Shown here: positions 23,677 to 31,995 of the stretch, piece by piece
Position numbering within the stretch: position 1 is the stretch's first letter
Layout of the letters: each line of letters opens with the position of its first letter
Source: a virus
IMG/VR virus record: IMGVR_UViG_3300012988_000023
Location: 1 to 39,014 of that record
Direction: 5' to 3' (one strand)
DNA length: 39,014 bases
The notes under the pieces: model-generated
The model's input: only the letters and a program-made list of their open reading frames with translations
Told to the model about the DNA's origin: nothing
Databases searched by the model: none
Made by a program: the position numbers and the translations under genes

Positions 23677-25427
23677 TGGCGGTCTACCGAAAGCGCCCCG
23701 ACGGGCTAGTGGACGTCGATCCCGGCGATGGCGGCCCCGTGCTGCCTATGAGCGAGGTGCAAGCGCAGATGGGCGGAGCTACGCCCGAGCCCCCGCCCGC
23801 GCCCCTTGGCGCGCTTCCTGGAGCCATGGCGCCCCCTCCCATCGCAATGGGCCCCGCGCCCATGCCGGCTCCGCCAAGCGGCCCGAACCCCTACAGCATG
23901 ATCGGATCGGGCGAGGCTACGGCCGGCCTCGTGGACGCGACGAAAGCCGCGATGCGTGCGCGGAACGATGGCTCAGCGGCCGCGGCAGAGAAAGCGATCG
24001 CCGCCCCTCCGCCGGCCCCCGATTGGGCGACCGGGAAGACGTTCGATCAAGAGGCGGAGATCAACAAAGCCAAAGCCGAGAAAGCGGCCACGGCCGAAGC
24101 CGAGCGAGCAGAGACCGAACGCGCGAAGCTCAAAGCGGTAGAGGCGAACGAACCGCGAGAGGGCGGCTATCAGCTCGATCAGCCGCTGAGGATTACCGGC
24201 GGAGGTGTGCCCCTCGAATCCCGGATCGTGCGCCCGGGCGTCAAGGGTGAGGCGTCATTCAAGCGGGTGATGAACGATCTCAGCCCCGAAGGGCAGCGAG
24301 ACACGCACCTAGAGGGCGCGCAAAACGTCTACCTCGAACGCGAAAACGCGCTCGAAGCCGAGCGACTAGCGAACGAATCGCACGCGCTCGACAACGAAGA
24401 CCGCAAAGCAGAGATCGCAGATCGCCGGGCGAAGCTGCAACAGAAACAGGGCTACATCGAGCAGCGCGAACGCGAAGCGGCCGAAGCTACGCCGCAAAGC
24501 CGAAACGAGATCCTAGCGAACCGCGGCACGCTCTCGAAGATGATGGGCGCGCTATCGATCGTGATGGGTGCGCGTTACCAGGGGATGACCGGGCGCAATA
24601 ACCCGGGGCTCGACTTGATCAACCAAACGATCGCCCAAGAGATCGCCGATCAGCGCGCCAAGTATGAAGCGGCCAAAGACAAAGTCGGGATGGCAAATAA
24701 CGACTACGCGAAGGCTATGCAGCTGTACGGCGATCCCAATGTCGCCGAAGCCGATCTCTATAATCGCAACCTCACGCTAGCGGCCAACATCGCTCAAAAT
24801 CACTGGAAACGAGCCGAAAACGAGGGCGATTACGCGAAGCAAAAGGAAGTCGCCCAAGCGCTGATGGAGCAAGCAGCGGCCAAGAAGCAAGAGGCCTTTA
24901 CGCTCTTGAATGGGCAAGTGTTGCAAGAGGTTTACAAGCGCCAAGAGGAAAAGGTCTCTGGCCTACTCGACGAAAAACAGCTCTCGCGGCAAGTGCATAT
25001 CCCCGGCTACGGCTACGGCTTCGTATCGAATGCGGCGCAGCAAAAGGACATCCAAGATCGCGCAACGTACGCCGGCAACGCGCTCGACTTGATCGCCGAA
25101 ATGCGATCGCACATGCCCAAGAACGGGGGCCCCGTTACCGATCTCGGCGAACGCAAAGCGATCAACGCTCTCAAGGTGCGCGTGCTCGCGGCGCTCAGCA
25201 AAGCGGAGGGTCAAGGCATCGTCACGGAAGCGGATGCCAAGAACGCAAAGGACGTCCTAGCCGACGAAAACGCGCTCTTCACGAAGGGCGATGAGGCTCT
25301 AGCCGCGACCGAGCTAGCGATCGGCGTGAACCTAGATGGCATCGTGCGCGATAGCGTCTACTCGGATCCGAACGCGCGCACTCCATTGCGCAAGCAGCGC
25401 GCTAGCTCATTCAGGCCGGGGCTGTAG
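23676..25427 (+). CDS. Internal virion/ejection-type coiled-coil protein
   Basis: 583 residues, GTG 23676 (TAGTG overlap). A Pro/Ala/Met-rich disordered segment (residues about 30-85) is followed by long charged helices (AEINKAKAEKAATAEAERAETERAKLKAVEA, DRKAEIADRRAKLQQKQGYIEQREREAAEA) and a helical domain with small hydrophobic patches (LSKMMGALSIVMGARYQGMTG). This composition and its place between two other large virion proteins fit the podovirus DNA-ejection proteins that leave the head first and form a trans-envelope channel. No enzyme motif. Confidence 0.7.
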   Translation: MAVYRKRPDGLVDVDPGDGGPVLPMSEVQAQMGGATPEPPPAPLGALPGAMAPPPIAMGPAPMPAPPSGPNPYSMIGSGEATAGLVDATKAAMRARNDGSAAAAEKAIAAPPPAPDWATGKTFDQEAEINKAKAEKAATAEAERAETERAKLKAVEANEPREGGYQLDQPLRITGGGVPLESRIVRPGVKGEASFKRVMNDLSPEGQRDTHLEGAQNVYLERENALEAERLANESHALDNEDRKAEIADRRAKLQQKQGYIEQREREAAEATPQSRNEILANRGTLSKMMGALSIVMGARYQGMTGRNNPGLDLINQTIAQEIADQRAKYEAAKDKVGMANNDYAKAMQLYGDPNVAEADLYNRNLTLAANIAQNHWKRAENEGDYAKQKEVAQALMEQAAAKKQEAFTLLNGQVLQEVYKRQEEKVSGLLDEKQLSRQVHIPGYGYGFVSNAAQQKDIQDRATYAGNALDLIAEMRSHMPKNGGPVTDLGERKAINALKVRVLAALSKAEGQGIVTEADAKNAKDVLADENALFTKGDEALAATELAIGVNLDGIVRDSVYSDPNARTPLRKQRASSFRPGL

Positions 25428-27817
25428 TGGCGCAAGTCTTTTACAAAGACGGCTCGGCCGTACCCGAGGACAAGATCGCGGAAGCGGTCGCATCGGGCGC
25501 GGCGATGACCAAGAGCGATCGGATCGCGGTCAAGGATGCGAAAGGCAACCTAGGCACGATCGACGCCTCCGAGCTCGGGCACCCTGGTTATACGGTTCTC
25601 ACCGATCAAGAGATCGCCCATGAGAAGACGCGCCAAGAGCGCGGCACGCTTGGCGAGCAAGGTATCACCGCGCTCGAAGGGGCCGCACGCGGCGCTAGTG
25701 CAGGTCTCTCCGATGTCGCGCTAGGCGGCCTGTTCGGCAAGGACTACACGCGCGCCGCTCGCGAGCGAAAGGAGGTGAACCCGCTCACCTCTACGGGCTT
25801 CGAGATCGGAGGCGCGATCGCTCCGGCCCTGTTCACGGGAGGCGCTTCCGCTGAGGCCGGCCTGGTAGCGCGTGGAGCCGGGGCAGCGCGACTAGCCGAG
25901 GAAGGCAGCGCGCTTAGCAACGTCGCACGGGCGATCCCTTCGAATCTGATCAGCCGAGCGGGCAGCTTTGCCGAGCGCGGCGCCGCTCGCCTCGTGGGTG
26001 AAGGGGCCGAATCGGCACTAGGCCGCATGGCTCAGCGCGCCATCGCTACGGGCGCACAAGGGGCGGTCGAGGGCGGGCTTTACGGGGCCGGCATGGCCGC
26101 GAGCGAAGCGACGCTAAACGACGCGCCGATCACGGCTGAGAAACTGCTTTCAGGCTTCGGGCATGGCGCTCTATTCGGCGGAGGCGCGGGGGCCGGGCTC
26201 GGGGCCGTGGGCGGCGGGCTGAGCAAGATCATCGGCTCGGGTACCGTGCGCGAGGGCGCCGAAGCACTGGCGAACAAATCCGCGCTCGAAGCCGCGGGCT
26301 TTGGGGCTGGCGATCTCAAGCGGCTCGCCAGCAAGACGGGGCGCACGACCGAGCAAGCAGCGGCGGATCTCGGCCCCGAATTACTGTCATACAAATTCGA
26401 GTCGGGCCCGCTAGCTGGGAAAAAACTGTTCACTGGCGCCAAGCGCGCCGAAGACTTCGTCGATGATCTCGCGCTCGCTCGGCAAGAGGTAGACGGCAAA
26501 GTAAGCGCGATGCGTGAGGGCGCGGAGCCCGACCTAAACGCCTATTTTCAGCGCGTACACGATGAGGTGCTAGCGCCGCTCCGTGCGAGCCCTTCGGCTC
26601 TCGCTCAGCGCGAAGCGAAGCAAGTGGTGCGCGAAATCACGCCGCTACTCGACCGCGCTAGCACGCCCGGAGCGGCGCCCGTCACGATGGGCGAGCTAGA
26701 GCAAGTGGCGCGCGATCTGAAGACCGCGCTACCAGGCGAACGCGGCAAGCAAGCGGCAACGATCCTCGATCAGGAGATCGACGCAGCAGTCGCGCGGAAC
26801 CTCGAAGCCAAGGGCATCGATCCAGCGAGCTACACCAAACAGAAAAAGACTCTCGATGCTCTGACCGAGATCGAAGGCGTTGCGCAAAAGGCCAGCGAAG
26901 CCAAGGGGACGAACCCGCAAGACATCGCGACGGGCTTGCAGATGGCGATCGGCGCCATGCTCACGGGCAACGTGGGCGGGCTCGCCCTAGGCGCGGCTTC
27001 GGCCCTTGGGCGCAAGCTGATCAAAGAGCGCGGGCAAAGCGTGCTCGCGGTCATGGCTGACAATGTTGCGCGCATGGATGGGCGCATCACGGAAGCGGCC
27101 CAAGCCCTCGCGGGGGCACCGCGCAAAGCCGCGATCGTTGGCCGCACATCGCCCGATGTCGGCCGCTTCGATGACACGGCCGAGGCTGTGCGCCAGTTCC
27201 AGCAAGACCCCGTAGAGGGGCAAAAGCGGCTCGCTAAACCGGTCGAACACATCGCGCCCGTGCACCCGCAACTAGCGGCGCAAATGCAGCAAACGCTAGC
27301 CGGCGATTACGACTACCTAGCCAGCAAGCTCCCGCCGGTCATGACTCGGGCCGATAGCTCGCTAACGCCGCAAGCCGAAAAGGGGCGCGTGCCGGCCGCT
27401 CAAAAAGCGAAGTTTATGGAGACCGTGCAAGCGCTGGAAAACCCCGCGGGTGTGATCGAGCGCGTTGCAAATGGTGAGCTCCCGCAAGCTCAGATCGATG
27501 CGCTCAAAGTCAGGCGCCCCGAGATCTATCAGCAAATGCGAACGGAAGTGATCAAGGCGTTCAGCACCGCGAAAAAGCCCGCATCGTTTCTAGAGCGCAC
27601 GCGCGTATCGCTCGCGTTCGAGTTCAACGGCGATGCGTCACTAGATCCACAAACGCTCAAACAGATCCAGAGCACAAACCGCAACGCGGTACGCGAGCCC
27701 GATCAGCCCGCCACGCCGCAGAACAAACCGGCTCCCGGCACGAGCCCAAAGAACCTCGATAAGGACCTAGCAACGAGCATGACGCTACCCGCCGATAAAG
27801 CGGCGGTCGGAGGCTGA
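25427..27817 (+). CDS. Large internal virion/ejection protein
   Basis: 796 residues, GTG 25427 (TAGTG overlap). Several Gly/Ala-rich amphipathic or membrane-seeking stretches (GITALEGAARGASAGLSDVALGGLFG, GFEIGGAIAPALFTGGASAEAGLV, GALFGGGAGAGLGAVGGGLSKII, MAIGAMLTGNVGGLALGAASALG) alternate with charged helices. This is typical of phage ejection proteins that insert in the host envelope. No lytic motif was found. It is third in a row of large virion proteins. The role is inferred from composition and position. Confidence 0.7.
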   Translation: MAQVFYKDGSAVPEDKIAEAVASGAAMTKSDRIAVKDAKGNLGTIDASELGHPGYTVLTDQEIAHEKTRQERGTLGEQGITALEGAARGASAGLSDVALGGLFGKDYTRAARERKEVNPLTSTGFEIGGAIAPALFTGGASAEAGLVARGAGAARLAEEGSALSNVARAIPSNLISRAGSFAERGAARLVGEGAESALGRMAQRAIATGAQGAVEGGLYGAGMAASEATLNDAPITAEKLLSGFGHGALFGGGAGAGLGAVGGGLSKIIGSGTVREGAEALANKSALEAAGFGAGDLKRLASKTGRTTEQAAADLGPELLSYKFESGPLAGKKLFTGAKRAEDFVDDLALARQEVDGKVSAMREGAEPDLNAYFQRVHDEVLAPLRASPSALAQREAKQVVREITPLLDRASTPGAAPVTMGELEQVARDLKTALPGERGKQAATILDQEIDAAVARNLEAKGIDPASYTKQKKTLDALTEIEGVAQKASEAKGTNPQDIATGLQMAIGAMLTGNVGGLALGAASALGRKLIKERGQSVLAVMADNVARMDGRITEAAQALAGAPRKAAIVGRTSPDVGRFDDTAEAVRQFQQDPVEGQKRLAKPVEHIAPVHPQLAAQMQQTLAGDYDYLASKLPPVMTRADSSLTPQAEKGRVPAAQKAKFMETVQALENPAGVIERVANGELPQAQIDALKVRRPEIYQQMRTEVIKAFSTAKKPASFLERTRVSLAFEFNGDASLDPQTLKQIQSTNRNAVREPDQPATPQNKPAPGTSPKNLDKDLATSMTLPADKAAVGG

Positions 27818-27820
27818 AAA

Positions 27821-28225
27821 ATGACCATTTCGAAAGCTGAGGATGTCCTCGCCCCGTTCGCCGATACGGGCGGCAATTCAACCGTTTTGCGCTACACGCT
27901 CGAAACGGTATCTCGCGCCGATCCTGTGCCCCTCGCGTGGTGCGGGCAATTCGTGCGCATCCGTCCCGTGGGTGGCGATCTCTACTTCCTATTTAGTGAA
28001 AGCTCGATCGCGACCGTGAGCAACGCAGCGGCCGCGAATGATGGCGGCCCGAGCCCGACGCGCGGGGAGCTCGTGCCGAGCGGCGAACGGCTCGAAGTCC
28101 AGATCCCCTATTTGAACGAAGGCGAGACGCTCTATTTCGTTCGCCTCGGAGGCACGGCCGCAACGAGCGTCTATTTCAGCAAGGCGAGCGGGCAGCCGGG
28201 CAACAATACGAAGGTGGGCGTCTAG
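27821..28225 (+). CDS. Small virion protein of unknown role
   Basis: 134 residues from ATG 27821 with GGAGG about nine bases upstream. Beta-rich, with Gly, Ser and Thr loops (FVRIRPVGGDLYFLFSESSIATVSNAAAANDGG, EGETLYFVRLGGTAATSVYFSKASG). It ends directly at the GTG of the lectin-like gene (TAGTG). It could be a short fibre or baseplate-like protein linking to the receptor-binding protein downstream. Confidence 0.65.
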   Translation: MTISKAEDVLAPFADTGGNSTVLRYTLETVSRADPVPLAWCGQFVRIRPVGGDLYFLFSESSIATVSNAAAANDGGPSPTRGELVPSGERLEVQIPYLNEGETLYFVRLGGTAATSVYFSKASGQPGNNTKVGV

Positions 28226-28980
28226 TGTTTCGCCGGCTCGCGGAAGGGCGCGCCAATAAGCGAGGCATCCCCCCGTCCAAAAGCCCGCCGGTAACGCCGC
28301 TCACAATCATCAAGTCGGTTGCCGTCACGCATTGGTTCCGCGCCGATCTGGGCGTCACACTCGCAGCGGGAAAGGTTTCTGGCTGGAACGATCAGGTTGG
28401 GAGCGATCACTTTGTCCAAGCCGTAGTCGCGCAGCAACCGACGTTTGCCGCGGCCGATGCGACCCTCTCAGGGATCGCGACGATCACGACAGACGGCGTC
28501 GACGATCTGATTACAGCTCCAGCAAATCCAAGCGGACAGATTTTCATCGCGTCCGTGATGAAACTGATCGCGCCCGGGGCTTCGGGCGCGTTCTACTCGA
28601 ATCAATTTGGGTTCTCGGGCGATGGCAATTATGTGCAGTGTTTCGGCGGGAACATTTACCAGGCCGGACCATCGGCAAATGCAAACATCGACATGGGCGC
28701 GGTCGCACCAATGGTCGGTGTGTGGGCGCGCTACTTTGATCGCCGCCAAAACAATGCGGCGGACTACATCAAGATCGGTAGTCGCGCCAAGGTTACAGGC
28801 ACCCCGTGCCCTCTCGCAGTGGGGATCGGCAACTTTAGCCTTGGTGGGGCTACGGGTGTTGCGATCTTCCAAGCGATGTCTTATCGCGAGCTAATCACAT
28901 GCGCGGGCGAGCCAACGCCCGCGGAGCTAGCGGCGCTCGATGCCTATTTTCTAAAACAATCGCCGATCGTCGCCGTGTGA
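28225..28980 (+). CDS. Concanavalin/LamG-like putative receptor-binding protein
   Basis: 251 residues from GTG 28225 (TAGTG overlap). After a basic Pro-rich start it contains THWFRADLGVTLAAGKVSGWNDQVG, a typical opening of LamG/concanavalin-like jelly rolls in tail proteins, followed by TITTDGVDDLITAPA and a beta-rich body. Near the end of the structural operon such a protein is expected to bind a surface glycan on the host. Coding uses slightly more AT-rich codons than neighbours, which fits frequent exchange of host-range genes. Confidence 0.7.
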   Translation: MFRRLAEGRANKRGIPPSKSPPVTPLTIIKSVAVTHWFRADLGVTLAAGKVSGWNDQVGSDHFVQAVVAQQPTFAAADATLSGIATITTDGVDDLITAPANPSGQIFIASVMKLIAPGASGAFYSNQFGFSGDGNYVQCFGGNIYQAGPSANANIDMGAVAPMVGVWARYFDRRQNNAADYIKIGSRAKVTGTPCPLAVGIGNFSLGGATGVAIFQAMSYRELITCAGEPTPAELAALDAYFLKQSPIVAV

Positions 28981-29132
28981 TGCGCGCGATCGCTCTCATG
29001 CTCGCAGTAGCGCTAGCGGGATGCTCGATTGCCGTTGCGCGTTGCCAATGTGCAGAGGGCTCGGCGCACAAAGAAATGTTGGCGCCCGGGCAGCCGGAGG
29101 GGGGATCCGGGCAGCGGGGCGCCAACGAGTGA
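28980..29132 (+). CDS. Small lipoprotein, o-spanin candidate
   Basis: Fifty residues from ATG 28980, overlapping the previous stop (TGATG); a longer frame from 28899 lies in the lectin gene. It has a lipoprotein signal (MRAIALMLAVALAGC) with lipobox LAGC at residues 12-15, then a short Gly/Pro-rich mature part of 36 residues. Rz1-type outer-membrane spanins look like this, but no partner inner-membrane spanin overlaps it. It could equally be another outer-membrane lipoprotein. Last gene before the convergent recombination operon. Confidence 0.65.
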   Translation: MRAIALMLAVALAGCSIAVARCQCAEGSAHKEMLAPGQPEGGSGQRGANE

Positions 29133-29136
29133 GAGT

Positions 29137-29547
29137 CTAGAACGGATCGGGCCCGTAGTCGCCCGCATAGTCATCGTTTGCGTCCGATTGGGGCTGAGCC
29201 CCGCCCGGGCCTTCCGAGCGCGTTTTAGGGCCGCCTAGGAGCACTAGACGCGACGAAACGATCTCTACCTTTTGCCGCTTCACATTGTCGCGATCGGTGA
29301 ACTCGCGTTGACGCAGCCGACCCTCCACGAAAACGGGCTCGCCTTTCCGCAACAGTTTTGAAAGGCCTTCGGCCCCGTTGCCGAAAACCACGACATCATG
29401 CCATTGGACCTCGCTCTTCCGCTCTTTGGCGGCAGAGTCGAAATAGGTTTCATTCGTGGCCATGGTGAAATTGAGCGCCTTCCCCCGGAGCACGGGATCC
29501 TTCCCCACGTTCCCGAGTAGCACCACGCGATTATAACCTTCCTTCAC
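29137..29547 (-). CDS. ssb: Single-stranded DNA-binding protein
   Basis: 136 residues from GTG 29547, which overlaps the stop of the upstream fusion gene as GTGA; the longer frame to 29616 lies inside that gene. The OB-fold signature is clear: NRVVLLGNVGKDPVLRG, FTMATNETYFD, VQWHDVVVFGNGAEGLSKLLRKGEPVFVEGRLRQREFTD, VEIVSSRLVLLGG. The tail is acidic and ends DDYAGDYGPDPF, like the protein-interaction tip of bacterial SSB. It coats ssDNA made by the nuclease and interacts with repair proteins. Last gene of the minus-strand recombination operon. Confidence 0.95.
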   Translation of the reverse strand: MKEGYNRVVLLGNVGKDPVLRGKALNFTMATNETYFDSAAKERKSEVQWHDVVVFGNGAEGLSKLLRKGEPVFVEGRLRQREFTDRDNVKRQKVEIVSSRLVLLGGPKTRSEGPGGAQPQSDANDDYAGDYGPDPF

Positions 29548-30983
29548 GCTGCACCCTCCATTTCCTCTTGCGAATACAAGCCCTGTAGTGCGCCCGGCAC
29601 GATGATCCGAGCGCATTGGACTCCGGCTTCCTTCCGGAGCATTTGATCGGGTCGCTTATCCCAAGCGCTTCCGTGTTTGATCATCCCGGCTTCGCGAGCC
29701 TGATCGATCGTGTAGCGGATCGTGGTCTCCTTCTGCCCTTTCGCTTTGCCGCGCCATTCGGCGAAAGTGGCATCGCCGTCGACGAATTCCAGATATTCAC
29801 AATCGGGATGCGAGCGCGCGCGCGAGATCAGAAAGTGCGCCGTCGGGCACGGCTTGCCCTCGACCACGTTGAAACAGTCGAGCGATTCGAGTGCCCCTAG
29901 CCCGAGCTCACGCCCGCGGATGATCACTGCCCAGATCGCGGCCGGGTTCTTAAACTTCGCGTAAAGCCCCGAGCCGTGGAGCCCTTGGGCCAGCTTGAAC
30001 GCGGCCCCGAGCGATGTTGGCTCTAGTCCGAGATCCCAAGTAGGCGCCGCTACGATTGCTTGCGAGCGATCCGGGCTCGTGGTTTCTGCTCCGTCGGCTT
30101 TGCGATCTTCGCCCGGTGTGGCTTCGCTTTGAGGCTCGGGCGCTTGTTTGCGTTCTGGACGATCGCTTTCGCTTGGTTCGCTGTTTTCATGCACTGGCGT
30201 CTCCATCGGGGTTCGGGTCTCGTAGAGTTGATCGAAGGCGATCGGCGCGTCGTATCGGAGCGTGACGAGCCGGATCGTTGTCGGGAGCCACGCGAGCGCG
30301 GCTTGCAACGCGGCCGAAACGGCGGGCGTAGCTACCTTGGCGGGGTTCGCTCGTACGGCATCCATCAGTTGCTCGATCGTCGCGTAGGCTGCGAGTAGCT
30401 TTGCCGCGCCCTTCGGGCCGACCCCTTGCACCCCGGCTACGTTGTCCGTTTGATCGCCAACGATCGCGAGGTAATCGCGCATTTGCTCGGGCCAAACGCC
30501 GAACTTTTTACGCACGCCATCGCGGTCCAATAGCTCGCCCGTCATCGGCGAAGACCACTGCACGCCGAACTCTACGAGCTGCGTCAAATCCTTGTCGGCG
30601 CTGCAAATCAGCACCTCGTGATCGCGCTTCACGGCCGCGCGACAGGCCGTTGCCAAAACATCGTCAGCCTCGAACCCGTCGCACTCCCAAAGTAAAAGAC
30701 CCATCCTTTCTAGGGTCCGTTTGGTGCGGGCCATCTGCTCGTACGCGCTGATCGGCCGTAGCTCGCGATTGGCTTTGTAGCCGGGATCGATCTCCTTTCG
30801 GAAGTTTCGGGGCGAATCGCAACAGATCCCGATCAGCTGATAACCTTCAATTATTTTTCGGATGTGATCGATCGAGCGGTCGTGGGCCTCGCAAATGTCT
30901 TGGCCGGCGGTCGAGTGCCACGCGGGCCAGAAAATAGAGCCCAGATCGATCAGGACGACCGGCCCGCAATCGTTGCCGATCAC
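29544..30983 (-). CDS. FEN-type 5' nuclease fused to RecT-like annealing protein
   Basis: 479 residues. Residues 1-250 are a PolA-N/FEN-type 5'-3' nuclease with all key motifs: D13 (LIDLGS), FRKEIDPGYKANR (R62, K70, R73), GFEADD (E105, D107, D108), SADKD (D130, D132), VGDQTDN (D177, D180) and the helix-hairpin-helix GVQGVGPKGAAK. A charged linker (about 255-312) leads to a RecT-like single-strand annealing domain (313-475): PTSLGAAFKLAQGL, RGRELGLGALESLDCFNVVEGKP, IRYTIDQAREAGM, RPDQMLRKEAG, GLYSQEEM. Such nuclease and annealase functions are normally two proteins. It overlaps the SSB start (GTGA) and the upstream gene (ATGA). Confidence 0.88.
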   Translation of the reverse strand: MIGNDCGPVVLIDLGSIFWPAWHSTAGQDICEAHDRSIDHIRKIIEGYQLIGICCDSPRNFRKEIDPGYKANRELRPISAYEQMARTKRTLERMGLLLWECDGFEADDVLATACRAAVKRDHEVLICSADKDLTQLVEFGVQWSSPMTGELLDRDGVRKKFGVWPEQMRDYLAIVGDQTDNVAGVQGVGPKGAAKLLAAYATIEQLMDAVRANPAKVATPAVSAALQAALAWLPTTIRLVTLRYDAPIAFDQLYETRTPMETPVHENSEPSESDRPERKQAPEPQSEATPGEDRKADGAETTSPDRSQAIVAAPTWDLGLEPTSLGAAFKLAQGLHGSGLYAKFKNPAAIWAVIIRGRELGLGALESLDCFNVVEGKPCPTAHFLISRARSHPDCEYLEFVDGDATFAEWRGKAKGQKETTIRYTIDQAREAGMIKHGSAWDKRPDQMLRKEAGVQCARIIVPGALQGLYSQEEMEGAA

Positions 30984-31243
30984 GGCTCGGGCCTTTCGAG
31001 GTTGGTTTCCGTGTCTCGATCATCGTCGAGCCATTTTGATGCGGTAACCGCGATCGCGCGCTCGTGGCGCATCGCCAGATCCATCGCGCTGGCCGCTTGC
31101 TCTAGCAGGCTGCTAGCGAGCACGCGCAACCGGTGCGCGGCGTCTTCGTCACCGAGTGATGCGATCTGCCCTAGTTCGCTCTCGCAGAAACCAAGCCGAG
31201 CCCTAATGGCCCCGATGTGTCGCAACCGTTGACCCTCATCCAT
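30980..31243 (-). CDS. Small helical protein, first gene of the recombination operon
   Basis: 87 residues from ATG 31243 on the minus strand; GGAGG lies about eight bases upstream (complement of 31252-31256). The product is helical and charged (GEDEDAAHRLRVLASSLLEQAASAMDLAMRHERAI-like region in the middle). It overlaps the fusion gene as ATGA, so all three genes form one translationally coupled operon behind the shared operator at 31285-31300. Function unknown. Confidence 0.7.
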   Translation of the reverse strand: MDEGQRLRHIGAIRARLGFCESELGQIASLGDEDAAHRLRVLASSLLEQAASAMDLAMRHERAIAVTASKWLDDDRDTETNLERPEP

Positions 31244-31264
31244 TGGTAGCGCCTCCGCGGAGAT

Positions 31265-31317
31265 CGATAGCCGATCGGCTCTATCGGAGTCAATTGGCTA
31301 CGGACGTTAACGGTCCG
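31265..31317. promoter_or_regulatory. Promoter/operator region of the minus-strand recombination operon
   Basis: It contains a compound dyad CGATAG (31265-31270) / CTATCG (31281-31286) around CCGATCGG, the 16-mer TAGCCAATTGACTCCG on the minus strand (31285-31300), and an imperfect dyad CGGAC-GTTAAC-G-GTCCG (31301-31317). On the minus strand TTGACT (complement of 31288-31293) followed after 18 bases by TATCGA is a tolerable sigma-70-like promoter. The repeated 16-mer recurs at the CI/Cro switch. Confidence 0.6.
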
Positions 31318-31348
31318 CTCTCGTGGGCACTGCTGCAAAAATGAGGGG

Positions 31349-31606
31349 TTGATCCGCAAGTTCGCGGACGTATGCTCCGCGGTTATGTCGGGGCTCTTTT
31401 CCAAAGTGGAAACACGGGACGGCGTTCTGCGGATCGAAGTCCGGCAACGCTGCCCTGATGGGAGCACTCAGATCGTCGGGCTTTTAGCGTGCACGCTTTC
31501 GGGTGACGGGCCTCGCGCGTTGGCTGAGCTCGCTCGCCTTGCTCTCGAAGATCATCAGCTCGCTTTGACTGAGCCCGCGAGTGCTCGACCGGGCGTTCGC
31601 CGATAG
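31349..31606 (+). CDS. Possible small ORF antisense to the repressor tail
   Basis: Up to 85 residues from TTG 31349 (GAGGGG just before it) or 73 from ATG 31385. The product looks protein-like (VETRDGVLRIEVRQRCPDGSTQIVGLLACTLSGDGPRALAELARLALEDH), but it overlaps the 3' end of the convergent repressor gene by 123 bases. One of the two may be shorter in reality or the overlap may be real antisense coding. Treat as uncertain. Confidence 0.4.
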   Translation: MIRKFADVCSAVMSGLFSKVETRDGVLRIEVRQRCPDGSTQIVGLLACTLSGDGPRALAELARLALEDHQLALTEPASARPGVRR

Positions 31607-31903
31607 CTTCTTTTTGCGGATCGGTGGGCCGGCAGGCACCGGCCACGAACAGACGGGCGCGGGCCCTTCGTTACTGCCAAGCCATCCCGCGTCACACCTC
31701 AGAGCCTCAGCCGCTTTGACGAGAGTCGTATAGCCCGGACGTGGCGCGCGACCCATGATCACTTTTCGCAGCGCCGCGTGGCTGAATCCGTGATCGCGCT
31801 CTAGCTGATTGATTGATGGCGGCTGCCCCTTGTCGTTTCGAGGCAAGCAATGCCACGCGAACCAAGCCCTTTGCGCGATCGTCGAAAACATCGTGATGAA
31901 CAC
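31484..31903 (-). CDS. Phage repressor-like HTH protein
   Basis: 139 residues on the minus strand from ATG 31903 (ATG 31891 possible). The N-terminal part carries an HTH of XRE type: PSINQLERDHGFSHAALRKVIMGRAPRPGYTTLVKAAEALRCDAGWL, about residues 28-78. The C-terminal part is basic and low in complexity, without a LexA-like protease motif (no recognised Ser-Lys pair), so induction by self-cleavage is not indicated. Divergent to a Cro-like gene across 92 bases, it is the likely lysogeny repressor. Confidence 0.8.
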   Translation of the reverse strand: MFITMFSTIAQRAWFAWHCLPRNDKGQPPSINQLERDHGFSHAALRKVIMGRAPRPGYTTLVKAAEALRCDAGWLGSNEGPAPVCSWPVPAGPPIRKKKLSANARSSTRGLSQSELMIFESKASELSQRARPVTRKRAR

Positions 31904-31951
31904 CTTAACCCAATAGCGATCTAGCTACAATAGAGGCAATTCGTTGCAGAA

Positions 31952-31967
31952 TAGCCAATTGACTCCG
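31952..31967 (+). promoter_or_regulatory. 16-bp operator element at the CI/Cro switch
   Basis: TAGCCAATTGACTCCG is present here on the plus strand and again on the minus strand at 31285-31300, a 16-base perfect match. It contains a TTGACT -35-like box (31959-31964). Possible -10 boxes are TAATAT (31975-31980, with TAGCCA as -35) or TAGGGT (31983-31988). Both copies stand in front of operons leading away from the repressor gene, so it is the best candidate repressor target. Confidence 0.6.
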
Positions 31968-31995
31968 GCGGAGCTAATATCTTAGGGTTCGCCCC

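Noticed and set aside
29544-30983. Possibility that the FEN and RecT-like parts are two adjacent genes
   Set aside because: The frame is continuous with a normal linker and no stop; no start with SD was seen near the RecT-like part. Sequencing error remains possible.
6963-31007. 14-base repeat CTTTCGAGGTTGGT at about 6964 and 30994 considered as att-like pair
   Set aside because: A match of this length is expected by chance in 39 kb, and one copy is in a coding region.
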